From positions 37,745,106-37,809,105 of the forward strand of contig JAUJPP010000005.1 in the NCBI GenBank assembly GCA_030562195.1: a stretch of 64,000 nt of DNA. Direction: 5' to 3'. A model generated the notes under the pieces. It was not told where the DNA came from, ran no database searches, and worked only from the letters and a program-made list of their open reading frames with translations. The translations under genes were made by a program, and so were the position numbers. Below are positions 39,001 through 50,130 of the stretch, piece after piece. This DNA is from Nipponacmea schrenckii (lineage: Eukaryota > Mollusca > Gastropoda > Lottiidae). Within the stretch, counting starts at the first letter, position 1. Every line of letters begins with the position of its first letter.

Positions 39001-42000
39001 ATGTGGTCTTAAAACAGGAAAATATTTGAACTTTTCTAAGGTGATAAAGACTGATCAAGGAGACTGGTTTAATAATAGGGTCCAATGTCTATCATTATGA
39101 AACACTTCAAGTCTACAGTCAAAAAACTTTTTAAAGAGAAAATGGTCACAAATCATAACTAATATTTTGGTAATTTTCTCAATAAAAAGTTCTTGTGCTG
39201 TTCTCATTATCATAGAAATAGATGCCAAGTATCCAAAACGTAAGCACTTTCTGTTATCTTAATTGGTCTAGTAAAATCACTTAAAACTTAGCTTAAACTT
39301 GTGTGAAATATATTTTACCTTTTAAGTATATCAAAATACTAGACCTCAGGTAACTCGAGTAAATTAGATATACAATAAGAGACCATTATTATAATAAGAG
39401 AAGATGTAGAGAGTAATTTGAGATATACAAGCCTACAGCTATTAACAATGACGAACATATAACATCAAATAAGTCTTGTTTTCTACTTTTCCCACAGGAC
39501 TTTTGACAATTGAATACAAATTAACAGCTACCAATAAGTTAAAAAACCGACTAGTGCAAAGAATCTTCAATAGAAGTGTAAATCAATTGACAAGCACTAA
39601 ATCCCAGTAGGACAGTCTTTTCTGGAGGCGTGCTAAAAGCCAATTATCCTGCTATTCTGACATTGTAATAACATCTTAAATATGGGCAATACGAAATAGA
39701 ATAAATTTTTATGTTTTCTCTGGGTGATATATCAATATACTTTGTAGTACAAAAGGCTGCTATTTTACTTTTCATTTTCAATGCATATTCTAAAACTGTA
39801 CCATCAGCATGGGCAACTGGGATGGGGTTTGAGGACCATTTGGAGAACGTACTCCATGATCAAAGATCAAATCATCTGACCAAATATAAGCCAGAAAGCT
39901 GAAGTGAAAGAATGGCAGTGAAAAAGGACCACCAGGTAGAATGAAACAGATTGTTATTCCAGCAAAAATAAGACTTTTTAAAAATTTTCTATGAGCTACT
40001 GTTTTAAGAGCTTGGTAATTTACAGTCATTTTGACATAAAGTAGAGCCACATTAGAATCTGATTTTACCATTACATCATTATTCAGTACAAATCAATTGA
40101 AATGTTTTCACAGTCTTCCTTTTCCTTTCATATCTTTAAAAAATATAGCTCTAAAAACAATCAAACTTTTTTTTTCTGAATAACTTTATTTTAATTTGAC
40201 AAGTTGAAACATTAAATGTAAATTTATTTAGCAATCGAAAGTCATGTATAAAAAAGATTTGAACAAATTTAGAATATATAAATAACAAAACTAGTAGTAG
40301 AAATTCAACTTTAAGAATACAACGATAAGGGTCATAAAGATAATATAATGAAGGTCATTGATATTGTAATAATTCAATCTAGAGATGAAATGAGTCTAGT
40401 ATTTTCTTCTATTTCCGCCTAATGTCATGGGATATTTCACATGCACAGCCTGTAGCACTAGGCGGCTCGATTTACTTTCCTATCTGAATGATTAGATGGC
40501 TTTTCCATGTATATGTCTGGAACTGTGTCATAGAGCAGGAAAAACTTGGATGAAAAATTCCTTGGTATTATCTCAACCTCAGTTGTGATTGAACCCTGCA
40601 CTCACTGAGCTCAAAATTCAATCCAGAGGGTGATCATCTGACGATAAAATTATTTAAATAAATACTTTAAAAAAAAACTTTCTAAAAAGTATGATAACTC
40701 TTAAAATGTAACATGTGTATTTTTTAATACTTGCCTAGAGAATGAGATAGTCCATGAGAAGTCAGTAACAGAATACACATACAAAGTTAGTGATAGTAGC
40801 GTATGTTTAACAAAAAGCTATAAATTTCCCTGATAATATTATATATAGAATGAATACACAAGCAGTGCATAATATCACCCACAAATATTCACTCCAACAT
40901 GGGATATTTTATCTTAAAAATCTGAATATATTATCAAGATATGTCCACTGACATGATAACTGATGACAGTGATAATCTGAACATGTCAGTATGTACATGT
41001 CATTTTATTGTCACCATATTGCCACTTGTCAAATGTCACTTTCTTATATGCATAACAATAGTGTCTTTAGGATGACATTCAAAAAATTTTTGTGATTTAC
41101 AAAATAATATGAGAAAAGACATATAGTCAATATGAAATGAATAAGGTCACGAAAGGATAAAGCCTTAAAGGAGGAATAAGGACATGGACAGTTTTAACAG
41201 TTTACAACAATTCAAATGATCTTCAAGGTGAACCTCATTTTGTAATTTAATCATACCCTTAACCAACAACATAGTGAAATTTTCGTCTATACATTAAAGG
41301 CCATATGTAACCCTGTTATCAGCCCTTTTTATCTACCATATATATCCATTGTTGAACAGTGGTATATATTATTATATTTACCTATGACCTATATCATATT
41401 CTTTCACTATCAAATATTCTAATACCACACTTCACTAAATAAAAATAATAACAAAATCATTTGACAATGATTAGAATTTCAGTGTCCTATGCTGTGACTG
41501 TCTAATAGTGAACCAGCTCCAATAGACTACTGGCTTACTAAGGAGTCATTTGACAGATAATTTACCTATTGAAACAAATCAAATGTCAAAGTTCAATATA
41601 GTCATACAAATGCTGCCATACAGATTTCTGTGATAAGAGAAATCAAGGTATTAGAAGCAGTAGCTTGACATTCTGAAGATGTGATCAGCCCATCTATCAT
41701 TACCACTATCAAAATATAATATTAAACTATGTCAATGTAACTACACCCTAGATAATCTATAGTATAAAGGGAATGGTATTGACCCTTCAGTCATTACTAT
41801 CAATATTATCTCAGAATAATAACTCTATATACAATAGGGGAGGTGAACACAGTCTGAAATCATTGAGATTCAGAAATTTAAAAAACTGTTATTTGGTAAT
41901 AAATGTTAAAATTTCAACATCTCATATTGAATTAACCAAAATTAACATTCTTTCATCTTCTAATAATGTTTTCTTATGATAGACTGAAGCCAACCCTGCT

Positions 42001-45000
42001 GGGCTAGGGATATTTCCAATGTAACCTGCAAGCAGTGGAGTTTACCCAATTTTCATCCAAGATTTCCCATGTCAGTGATGCAAGTTGGAGAGGCTAACAC
42101 AGCAAAAGCTTGTAGAGTTGTTCAGATGAGGCAATCAACTGAGGCACAGTATAAACATCCCTCAACAATTAAGGAAAATAAGACTAATGTTTTTGTTGTC
42201 CTGACAAATTTCACTCATTGTCTGATTTCATTAACCCAATCAGAAGAAGAAATGTGAAAAACTCAAAATTTTATTTCAACCAAAAATGATATACGTTTCA
42301 TAAAACTTGCATCACAGACAACTAAATACAATAATACACGAGTAATGATTAGAATAATAAAAAGGACTTACAAGGGTATTCCATAATTTAACACTATTAT
42401 AAACTAATAGAGATTTTTGGAGGATCAAATCAATAAAAAATTGAAATAAAATCAATAATGTAATGAAGAACCTTTGACAAATTATTCTCCACAGATAGAC
42501 ACTAATGAGGTGTACCTTCATTAGAAATTGATTTCTATTCACACAATGTCATTAAAATTTGATGTTCTTTATTGATAAGAATAACGCAAAGTTCATAACA
42601 CTGTCTGGATCTGTAGTATAAGTTCTGAAGGATTGACTGAATCTGATACACTGTCTGCAGCATATGGTTAAATATGCAATAATTCACAGTGCTTGGAAGA
42701 GTTTGAAACACCAGGTGATAATGCTATCCAATGGTCAGATAGGAGTCTCATGGACTATACATGGTTGCTGGGGAATGAATGTTTAATTTCTTTTCAACGT
42801 CACTGACCTATATTTGATGTCCGGCGGATCCAGTCATTTTGAGATGACTGCCGGTTATGACAGGCATATATGGCCAAATCAACAGCCCTGCTATCCATGT
42901 GGTCACCAGTTTCATAATGGTGATTAATAGTAACACAGTGGTATATAAACAATCAGTGTTCCGTGTAGCATTGACAACTCTGGTTTTTCAATATGAGTCT
43001 GGTAGAATGATCATTTCCAAACTCATAGAAGTTACAAAGTATTTAATATGACTTAAGCCTATCTATACTAAATAAAGTACACAAACTAGTGAGCTGAACT
43101 CTAGTCAGGTGTATTGTCATTTTCTAGGGAAAAAAATCTCTCCATGTCATTAAAAGTGATTGTAAGTGTAGAATAGAGTCAGGTTCCAATCACCAATATT
43201 ACAACACATCAATAAAACAATATACTCTTAAAGGGATAACATAAAATTTGAAAATTTCAAACTTGGCCAATAAGAGCTCTATTCATCAGTAAATATACCT
43301 GCTGCCATAAATAACAAAAAAAAATTTCCAAAAAACTAAGTAATAAATCATAAAGATGCATTTAATTATTGAAAAACACTTAATAAAGTGTTTTTCAAAT
43401 ATGACTGAGTTTCCAGATTCTATTATTTTATAACATCAGGTAAGTTCACTGATGAAAATATACTCAGATTGATCATTCTTGAGAGCTACAATTTCACTTA
43501 CAATCCAATACACAGTATCCCTTCAATACAATGACTTTATTCGAAGATAAAACCCCAATAAACAATTGAAATATAACATACCCAGTAATATCATAAAATT
43601 TCCATAATTAACATTCAATAAATGTTATAGACTGTTCATTGGAGTCTCTTTTTTAGTACATGCTATATGCTACATGAACGGAAACTACAAATATAGAGAC
43701 CAGATAAAAGACTGGGTGTTCCCATCTAATGTAATTGAACATGCAATAAATAATTGAACAATAATCTCTACCTATGGAATTCTGTGATCATTCAGAACTT
43801 TACTTACCATAGCATGATAGCAGTATTGATTATTTTATACCGAAATAGAAATATATCAGTGCACATAAAAGACATAGGGTACATATAAATAGAGTTCAAT
43901 GCACTTCTATTATGCACTTTTGTGAACTATAATAGACAAAAACCTTTATGTTAGACCTATGTCCAACGAGAAATATCCAAGACATTCCCTTTGTTATTGT
44001 CATTGTTGTTGAATCTCATTCTAAAGGAAAATCAACCTGTTTCCATATCCAGTTAATTTTTTTTAGCCTGAGGCTAAACTAGAAATATGGAAATAAACAG
44101 AAGTAGCCGATTGATAACCGAATGCAAAAAGACCATTGTAGAAAACATAAGGACCAGTGAAGGACAGAAAGTATACACTGAAGGAATGAATGAAGGAGTG
44201 AATGAATGAATGAATGAATGACTCAAATTTCAACAGGAAGGTGAATCAAAAATCTTTTCAAATTCATTAATAAAGATTATGTAATATTACAAAGTATTGT
44301 CAATTGATATATTGATCCATGTTATAAGCATTAGTACATTATTATACTGCTTATTAATTATCAAATATTTGATAGGATACACCCATTAAAGGAATCATAC
44401 AAGGAATGATAAGAACAGATTTTTAAATTATCAAAAGGTAAATATATTTCACACAGAGAAAGACTTTACAATAAAGTAAGTATATGAAGTATATGTATGT
44501 TCATTTCATTCATTTTTTAGCCAGTTATTATTATTAATATAACTTAAGATCAATAACTACTGAACACTTCATTGTCAATTTTTGAGTAAAAAGATAGGCC
44601 TATAAACACAATTCATACAACACAAAGTTGCAGAGAAAACTAAGTGAACTTTTGCAATAATTCTGTATGAATACACCATTCTGAGCCTTTCTCTGGTAAT
44701 TTATAGATAATATTTCTGTCTTAATCTAAAAATCAATCAAAGTGTGTTAGATATAAAATTTTGTATCATTTACCTTAATATGTGTTTAAATTGACCAGAA
44801 TTTGTCACATGCTATATATCCTTATTCAATAAAATAATCACCAGGCGATATAAGGTAGGCCCCTTTATGTATGAATAAGCAATACCTCAGTTCAATACAG
44901 TATTATGATACTCATTGAATCAACAACAATATCTTCAATGAAGTTTCGTGAATAGACAAAATCTCTACTCACCAATAATAAAACATTTTACCTGAATATA

Positions 45001-48000
45001 CCGTAGTCAGTCTAATAAATCACCATACGTAATGTCAAATATTTATACCTTACATAACATAATAGTACATTCTACTGTGGCAACCTGAATATCCATTTCA
45101 GTTTGACCTAGCAATCATGTTAATTGAAGCAAATTTTACAACACAAGATTTGGCATCATTGTGTTAAATCTGAGATAATCTTCATTCTCTTGTCATTGAC
45201 TATCCATTACTGTTATATCCATATTTCATATTTCCTTGTAATCAAATCACCATAAGCCAATTCAGAATTATGGGTGTGCATATAACCTATTAGCCCATAT
45301 GTAAATATGTACCAATATGTGATATGATCATATTATTGGCAATAACAGCATATATTATAATATTCATATTTTAGGGGAAATACAGCAATATAAGGTAACA
45401 AAAGTAATATATTTAAGATAGATATACATAAATATAAACTGTCTTGTAATTTTATCATATAGTCTAATAATTATATAACAAACAGATATTTAACAATTTC
45501 TGTATGTATTTTCAGTGGTATTTCTATAAATCTCTACAATTGATGTAATGAGCACTATTTTAACAGTGGTATTTCTATATAGCTCTACAACTAATGTCTT
45601 GGGCAGTATTTTCACAGTGGTATTTCTATATATGTCTATGTTGTATTGAGCACTATCTTAACAATTGTATTCTATATAGCTCCACAATTGAAGTATTGAA
45701 CACTGTTTTAACAGTGGTATTTCTATATAGCTCTACAACTGATGTATTGAGCACTATTTTAACAGTTGGTATTTCTATATAGCTCTACAATTGAAGTATT
45801 GAACACTGTTTTAACAGTGGTATTTCTATATAGCTCTACAATTGAAGTATTGAACACTATTTTAAAAGTTGGTATTTCTATATATAGCTATACAATTGAA
45901 GTATTGAACACTGTTTGAACAGTGGTATTTCTATATAGCTCTACAATTGAAGTATTGAACACTGTTTTACCAGTGGTATTTCTATATAGCTCTACAATTG
46001 AAGTATTAAACACTGTTTTAACAGTGGTATTTCTATATAGCTCTACAATTGAAGTATTGAACACTGTTTTAACAGTGGTATTTCTATATAGCTCTACAAT
46101 TGAAGTATTGAACACTATTTTCACAGTGGTATTTCTATATAGCTCTACAATTGAAGTATTGAACACTATTCTAACAGTGGTATTTCTATTTTATCTCAGA
46201 TCTTTAAACTTTCTGTATTTTCCTATTTTTCAAGTCTTTTTCTTGTATATTAAAATTCTCCATTATGTGGTATTGACAATAAATTTCATGTTAAAAAAGC
46301 TTTAATTTGGAATTCAAATATTTCATTCTTGGTTTTATTCTACTATTAACACTCTCTAACAAACATTTACTTATATAACAATAATAATGAGAGACAAATA
46401 ACAAATGAAAATTCTGCTTCATGACACATCTTAAACCTGATTTCCTAATTGCTTAGACATTTTCTTTCTTTTATCACTAACATAAAAATCAAATTAGTAA
46501 GAAACATCAGTTCCTACCTGGGGCCATATTCTCAAAGATTTAACTTAACTTGATTTTAGTATTCTAGTCATCTGATTGATTGAACACTAAAAATCTACAC
46601 TCAATTAATTGAAAAGCAAGGTTTATTTTTCTGAATATATTTTATGCATATATAAACAAAAGGTATCAAAGCTGATCCCCATGAAATTATAAAAATCACA
46701 GTAAAATGATTTTGAATATTTTGCCTTCCTGCTCTGGAAGGCAAATGCTATTCAATTGCAATAAAATCTCTTATGAATTCTTAATTTCAAGGGCTATATA
46801 TTCAATATATAGCCCTTGAAATTAAGAATTGGCATCATATTTCTCTGTTTACAGTTTGGTAAATATTCTTAATAAACATGATCACAAATAAGTTAAATTT
46901 AACAATCACTACACTTTAACACACCAAAAGCAGATTGATTAACTCAGAATTGGGTTGACATTAAGATAATTAATGCTGACTGATGTGGTTTTACTAGTAT
47001 TATAATTCATAAGAATCAGGTAAATCAGGGTCGAATAGAAAGAAAAAAGAGGAATGAAGTGAAAACAAGTTGAAAATCAAGTTTCATTAAAAAACTTGTA
47101 GATTATAGTAGTAATACAACAATCAAAACTAAACAAAAATCTATTATAAATTTCTCAAAAAAAAATGAACAAAAAACTATAGCAGACTTTCAAAAACTGA
47201 TGATGCTGTTATGGTCATACAACCTTCAGAAAATTTTTTGCTGGCTCTCTGCAACTTATCAAAGTGTTAATTGATTACCATTTGAGGTTTGAAAAAATGT
47301 TCAAAGAGCATAGGCTGGTCATAAGGGATTACAAGCATAACAATTAAAAATTCTAAACACAGTATTGATAATTGATAATTGGAAAGGTCAGAATACAAAT
47401 AAATTATACATTATTCTTACCTTAATTTGTCCCATTTGTACTGCTGTATGTAGTGGACTTCCTCCCAAATTATCTAACGTTACTTTAGCCCCTCCTTCTC
47501 TCATTAACCAATCAACCACTTGATGAAATCCACCACTAGACGCAAAGTGTAGGGGTGTATTTCCATCAAAATCTCTTTGGTTTGGGTTAATTTTCTGATC
47601 TTTTACCTAATAATAATTATATAATACATATAGCAAATTGCATTTAAAGGGGCATTATGATTTATAAGTATGAACTATTCAAAAGGATTTTCTAAATAAA
47701 TGTCATATTATTGTAAAAATTATGTTTCCTTCATATTCTATAAATCTTTCAACTAAAAACATTGAGGCCTTTTTGAGCTACAAACCAAAACTAGTTAAAT
47801 CTGTTTACATAACTACTATTAGTACCGTACATTTAGAATTAAACCATTTTAAAACAAATTCAATTTGATTCAGTAAATATACAGATGTAATGAGCATATT
47901 TTAGAAATATGTTCAGGTATAATTTAGGATGTTTTGATAATATTGCCTCTGTAAAAAAAGAACTGTGTTTATCAGAATAACAAATTTGTGTTGGATGCTA

Positions 48001-49242
48001 GTAACTTTCTAATATGGATTTTGATACCCTTTCACCCTTTCATAAAATAATACATTGAGACTTGGAAGTAGACAAGCAGCAGCTGGTATTACAATAATAT
48101 TGACCATTTGTGAAAATGGAAAATATTTCGACTTTAATAATTATAATGTAGAAAATATAAGACACTATAATGTGGCAAGTTTTAAATGGCTCTCTGACTA
48201 TGATTAAGAAACATACCAGAAATTTCATACATTCTAATCTTCCTAGCTGACCAGCAGCATGGACACAAGTCATACCATCAAATGCATTCATTTTTAAATT
48301 ACCATTGGCTTTTAGAACTAGATATTTTAATATTTCTATCTGGCCTTCCTGACAGGCCAAATAGGCCGCAGTGACGCCATTATTTAGTTGAAGATTCACC
48401 GATCTGAAAAACAGGAGCAAAGATTTGTGATCAACAGGATAACATAAATAATTTAAAATGTAATCTTATGCAAACAACAAAGTTTCATTTATATCATGAT
48501 TATGGATAGAAAATATGGAATGATCACAGGAATTATCAGACTGATTTTTTAAATAAAAAATCAAACAAGAGCATGATTACAAATTCACTTTTTCAAAAAA
48601 AGAAGAAAAAATGATGTGATTTCATTTATTATCTAAAAAAAACAAACAGCCTTATGCTACAGATTGGCCTTATTTATTGTCATCTATCTGACATGTTGCA
48701 GATCCATCAATCATGTTATATTGAGTTTGTGATAAGAAGTCCAATAAATAAGTCGCTAACCTTGGTGATTCATCCAGCAACAATTTAATACAATCCAAGC
48801 TTCCCCCTACTACAGCAAAATGTAAAGGAATAGCTCCACTAGCCGATTTCAACAAAATATCACAGTTTGAGTTATCAAGCAGCCATTCTAGCATTTCAAA
48901 GTGCCCAAATCTTGCAGCCAGATGTACTACAGAGGCTCCTGTACCATCTTGATTGTCCACTGGATATGAAGTATTCAGGATCAACCATTTCAAAGTGTCA
49001 AAACAGCCAGAAGCTGCAGCATCGTGGGCTGTAGTGGCACCAACATTGCTACGACATAAAATGTCTATTAAATTATTTTTGACAAGGAATTCAACAATTT
49101 CTAATTTATCTCCTCTGGCTGCATAATGTAAACAAGATGCTCCACAGCTGTCAACCACTGTCTTGAAATTTTGAGCAGGAGTAGACTTTAGAAAGGTCAG
49201 ATCCCCATTTCGTGCAGCATCCAGCAAGTCTATCGGTACCAT
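33046..49242 (-). CDS. ESPN: Espin: ankyrin-repeat actin-bundling protein, 11 coding exons
   Basis: Exons (5' to 3', minus strand): 49242-48761, 48403-48217, 47606-47421, 38334-38194, 37644-37488, 37107-37045, 36714-36003, 35570-35336, 34986-34834, 33492-33413, 33178-33046. Each intron is GT-AG, phases agree throughout, total 2529 nt = 842 residues, close to the ~850 of vertebrate espin. Residues ~1-325 are nine to ten ankyrin repeats (VVHLAARFGH, AYLACQEGQ, DGMTCVHAAGQLG are espin-typical). Exon 7 carries proline-rich stretches at ~594-604 and ~619-625 (profilin/SH3-type ligands). A WH2-like motif lies at ~672-697 (DIATEILRSGG .. LKKSKGP). The C-terminus has the espin actin-bundling features: IPDWRRQVLAK (~747-757), VPDWKRAMIEK (~783-793) and the terminal PLKPWQIEMYKKK (~826-838). 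Espins bundle parallel actin in microvilli and sensory protrusions. It starts head-to-head with a caspase. Exon 5 and 6 regions are weakly conserved, so small boundary errors are possible. Confidence 0.92.
33560..33850. repeat. Degenerate tandem array, ~30-bp unit, ~9 copies, in an espin intron
   Basis: Repeats of the form GGTATATACCAGTTGTTTTT + GG with variants. The core GGTATATACC is itself palindromic. The array lies in the intron between espin exons 9 and 10. An open minus-strand frame of 152 codons (33517-33975) is a by-product of the array and AT-rich flanks, not a gene. Confidence 0.8.
34060..34205 (+). mobile_element. tRNA-derived SINE-like fragment (family B)
   Basis: It contains a B-box GGGTTCGATCTTC (~34118-34130) and the tail ACCCAGCTGTGCATAGATTA + AAGATCAATGCCAAC .. 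GAATCCTT, which matches the minus-strand copy at 4832-5060. It sits in the espin intron between exons 9 and 10, antisense to the gene. Confidence 0.55.
37265..37350 (+). repeat. Short dispersed repeat core in an espin intron
   Basis: AATGGAGTTTTACGTCCTAC + TCTTCTGGACTAATGAAGGC matches the cores near 25.0 kb and 62.37 kb. It lies in the intron between espin exons 5 and 6, antisense to the gene. Full repeat limits are unclear. Confidence 0.45.
37860..38115. repeat. Two diverged direct copies of a repeat unit in an espin intron
   Basis: Copies begin CATAAATGATCA (~37889) and TATAAATGATCA (~38048). Each continues with a form of AATTTCATTTAAATCAGATG + AAAA.TAT.G.CTCTATT. The same phrase, inverted, occurs in the caspase intron at ~52125-52170 (CATCAGATTTGAATGAAATT), linking it to the repeat family with TACGCC..ACAT ends. 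Confidence 0.5.
40425..40620 (-). mobile_element. SINE-like element (family C), minus orientation
   Basis: The minus strand reads CAGGGTTCAATCACAACTGA (B-box region), CATGGAAAAGCCATCTA and GTGCTACAGGCTGTGCATGT + GAAATATCCC, matching the central domain of the 21.0-kb copy in the same order. It lies in the large espin intron. Confidence 0.6.
42030..42260 (+). mobile_element. Diverged SINE-like element (family C)
   Basis: CCCATGTCAGTGATGCAAGT, GCTAACACAGCAAAAGCTTG and a distal TTCATTAACCCA correspond in order to the 21.0-kb copy. It is more diverged than the other two. It lies in the large espin intron, antisense to the gene. Confidence 0.5.
43228..43525 (+). mobile_element. MITE-like element (family A)
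   Basis: Left end TTAAAGGGATA (43228-43238); right end TATCCCTTCAA (about 43515-43525) is its inverted form with one mismatch. The interior carries GGCCAATAAGAGCTCTATTC and TACCTGCTGCCATAAATAAC. It is the second copy with both ends readable, and lies in the large espin intron. Confidence 0.7.
44182..44222. repeat. GAAT-type tetranucleotide microsatellite
   Basis: GAATGAATGAAGGAGTGAAT followed by perfect GAAT/ATGA units. A simple repeat in the large espin intron. Confidence 0.85.
45509..46190. repeat. Minisatellite array, 51-bp unit, ~13 copies, in an espin intron
   Basis: The unit is about CAGTGGTATTTCTATATAGC + TCTACAATTGAAGTATTGAA + CACTGTTTTAA (51 bp). Right-hand units are nearly identical; left-hand ones (45509-45700) are diverged, so the right side was amplified more recently. 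Because 51 is 17 codons and the unit lacks stops in one frame on each strand, open frames of ~90-127 codons appear on both strands with a 17-residue period; I consider these artefacts of the array. Confidence 0.93.
46776..46830. repeat. Perfect inverted repeat, 26-bp arms, 3-bp loop
   Basis: The left arm 46776-46801 (AATTCTTAATTTCAAGGGCT + ATATAT) is exactly complementary to the right arm 46805-46830, with TCA as loop. No mismatches. It lies in the large espin intron. Confidence 0.9.
47607..48216 (-). other. Espin intron (exon 2 to exon 3)
   Basis: 610 bases, donor GTATGT after 48217 and acceptor ATTATTAG before 47606, phase 0. AT-rich; nothing else recognised. Confidence 0.8.
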
Positions 49243-50130
49243 AATGATATTTCCTTGACCAAAACCCTCATTTATTTAGATTTTAAGTCAATGTCCGTCA
49301 ATTTTCTTTTCTTGTGTCATTTGTTTTGATTAAGAAATTTAGGTCAAGGGAAACAACTCTGCAAATTGATAAATTGGAGCGTCTAATTTATGGACTTGTC
49401 AAATGCTTTTAAATTCCATGTCTTAGTTTACTTTCGGTTTGTTTGGGGAATTTTTGGATTTTTTTCTCAGCTTGGCGAGCGCAATATAGTATATTTTTAA
49501 TGTTTACCGGATTTTTGGGTTTGTAAGAGAAGTAAATAAGGCCTACTGTCCATTCCTTATTAAAAGGATGTAAAAAGTATTAATTTTCATTACTTTTTAC
49601 AATTTACAGGCGTATTAATTGTTAATTATGCTAGATAATTAGTTCCCTTTCCTTTTCATAATTTGTTTATTATGTTTTGAGGCGACTTACCTTAATCTTG
49701 TAGTTAATAGTATTTCAGCTCAATCAGTCACCTCTGCCTATAATAATATGCTTGAATGTCAGGAAAAGAAAATATTAATATCGTTTATTAATAACCTCAT
49801 AATCCAGTCTGTTCTGTAACTCTTTTTAGTGTGTCTTTGTGAACCATATCAACTAGTTGGTGAAATAAATTTATCCTGTATCTATGTAAGTTTCCTTAAG
49901 CCTTGAAACGGAACAATAATCAAGATTGGTGAGTATAGAAGGCCTATGTACTATGTGAAGCTGATCTATCCTACGTGTCAAAAATAGGTACAAAAATCAT
50001 GGTATTGGAGCTTATAAAACCAGGAAGATTTATATAACAGTTGTCTTTAAGTGGTTTGTAGATTTTCTAAAGATCAGCATTAATAAAAAATGTTTTCATT
50101 TTAATAGGTCTGCTTTTTTGTAAAAATCAG
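49243..50130. promoter_or_regulatory. Candidate bidirectional promoter region between espin and caspase 1
   Basis: Espin starts on the minus strand at 49242 and the caspase ATG is at 50131 on the plus strand. A non-coding caspase 5' exon probably ends at 49928 (donor TTG/GTGAGT), joined to the acceptor AAATCAG ending at 50130. That leaves at most about 600 bases for both promoters. The only GC-rich patch is GCTTGGCGAGCGC at ~49472-49484. No TATA or initiator can be assigned with confidence. The arrangement is seen; shared regulation is inference. Confidence 0.4.

Larger units (their letters stand above)
38335..47420 (-). other. Large espin intron (exon 3 to exon 4), 9.1 kb
   Basis: The intron is bounded by GTAAGA after 47421 and an acceptor TTTCAG before 38334, both phase 0. 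It contains two SINE-like copies (40.4 and 42.0 kb), a family A MITE (43.2 kb), a GAAT microsatellite (44.2 kb), the 51-bp array (45.5-46.2 kb) and the 26-bp-arm palindrome (46.8 kb). No further coding exon was recognised in it; the spliced ankyrin repeat reads through cleanly without one. Confidence 0.75.

Noticed and set aside
42831..42850. CAGTCAT/ATGACTG hairpin as a regulatory RNA element
   Set aside because: Seven-base arms with a 6-base loop are common by chance in 64 kb; no supporting context within the espin intron.
45888..46305. Long open frames on both strands with a 17-residue repeat
   Set aside because: They follow exactly the 51-bp tandem array; both strands are open because the period is divisible by three. 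No splice context and no non-repetitive coding sequence attached.
46776..46830. microRNA precursor
   Set aside because: The 3-bp loop and perfectly paired 26-bp arms do not fit a normal pre-miRNA hairpin; kept as a palindrome finding instead.
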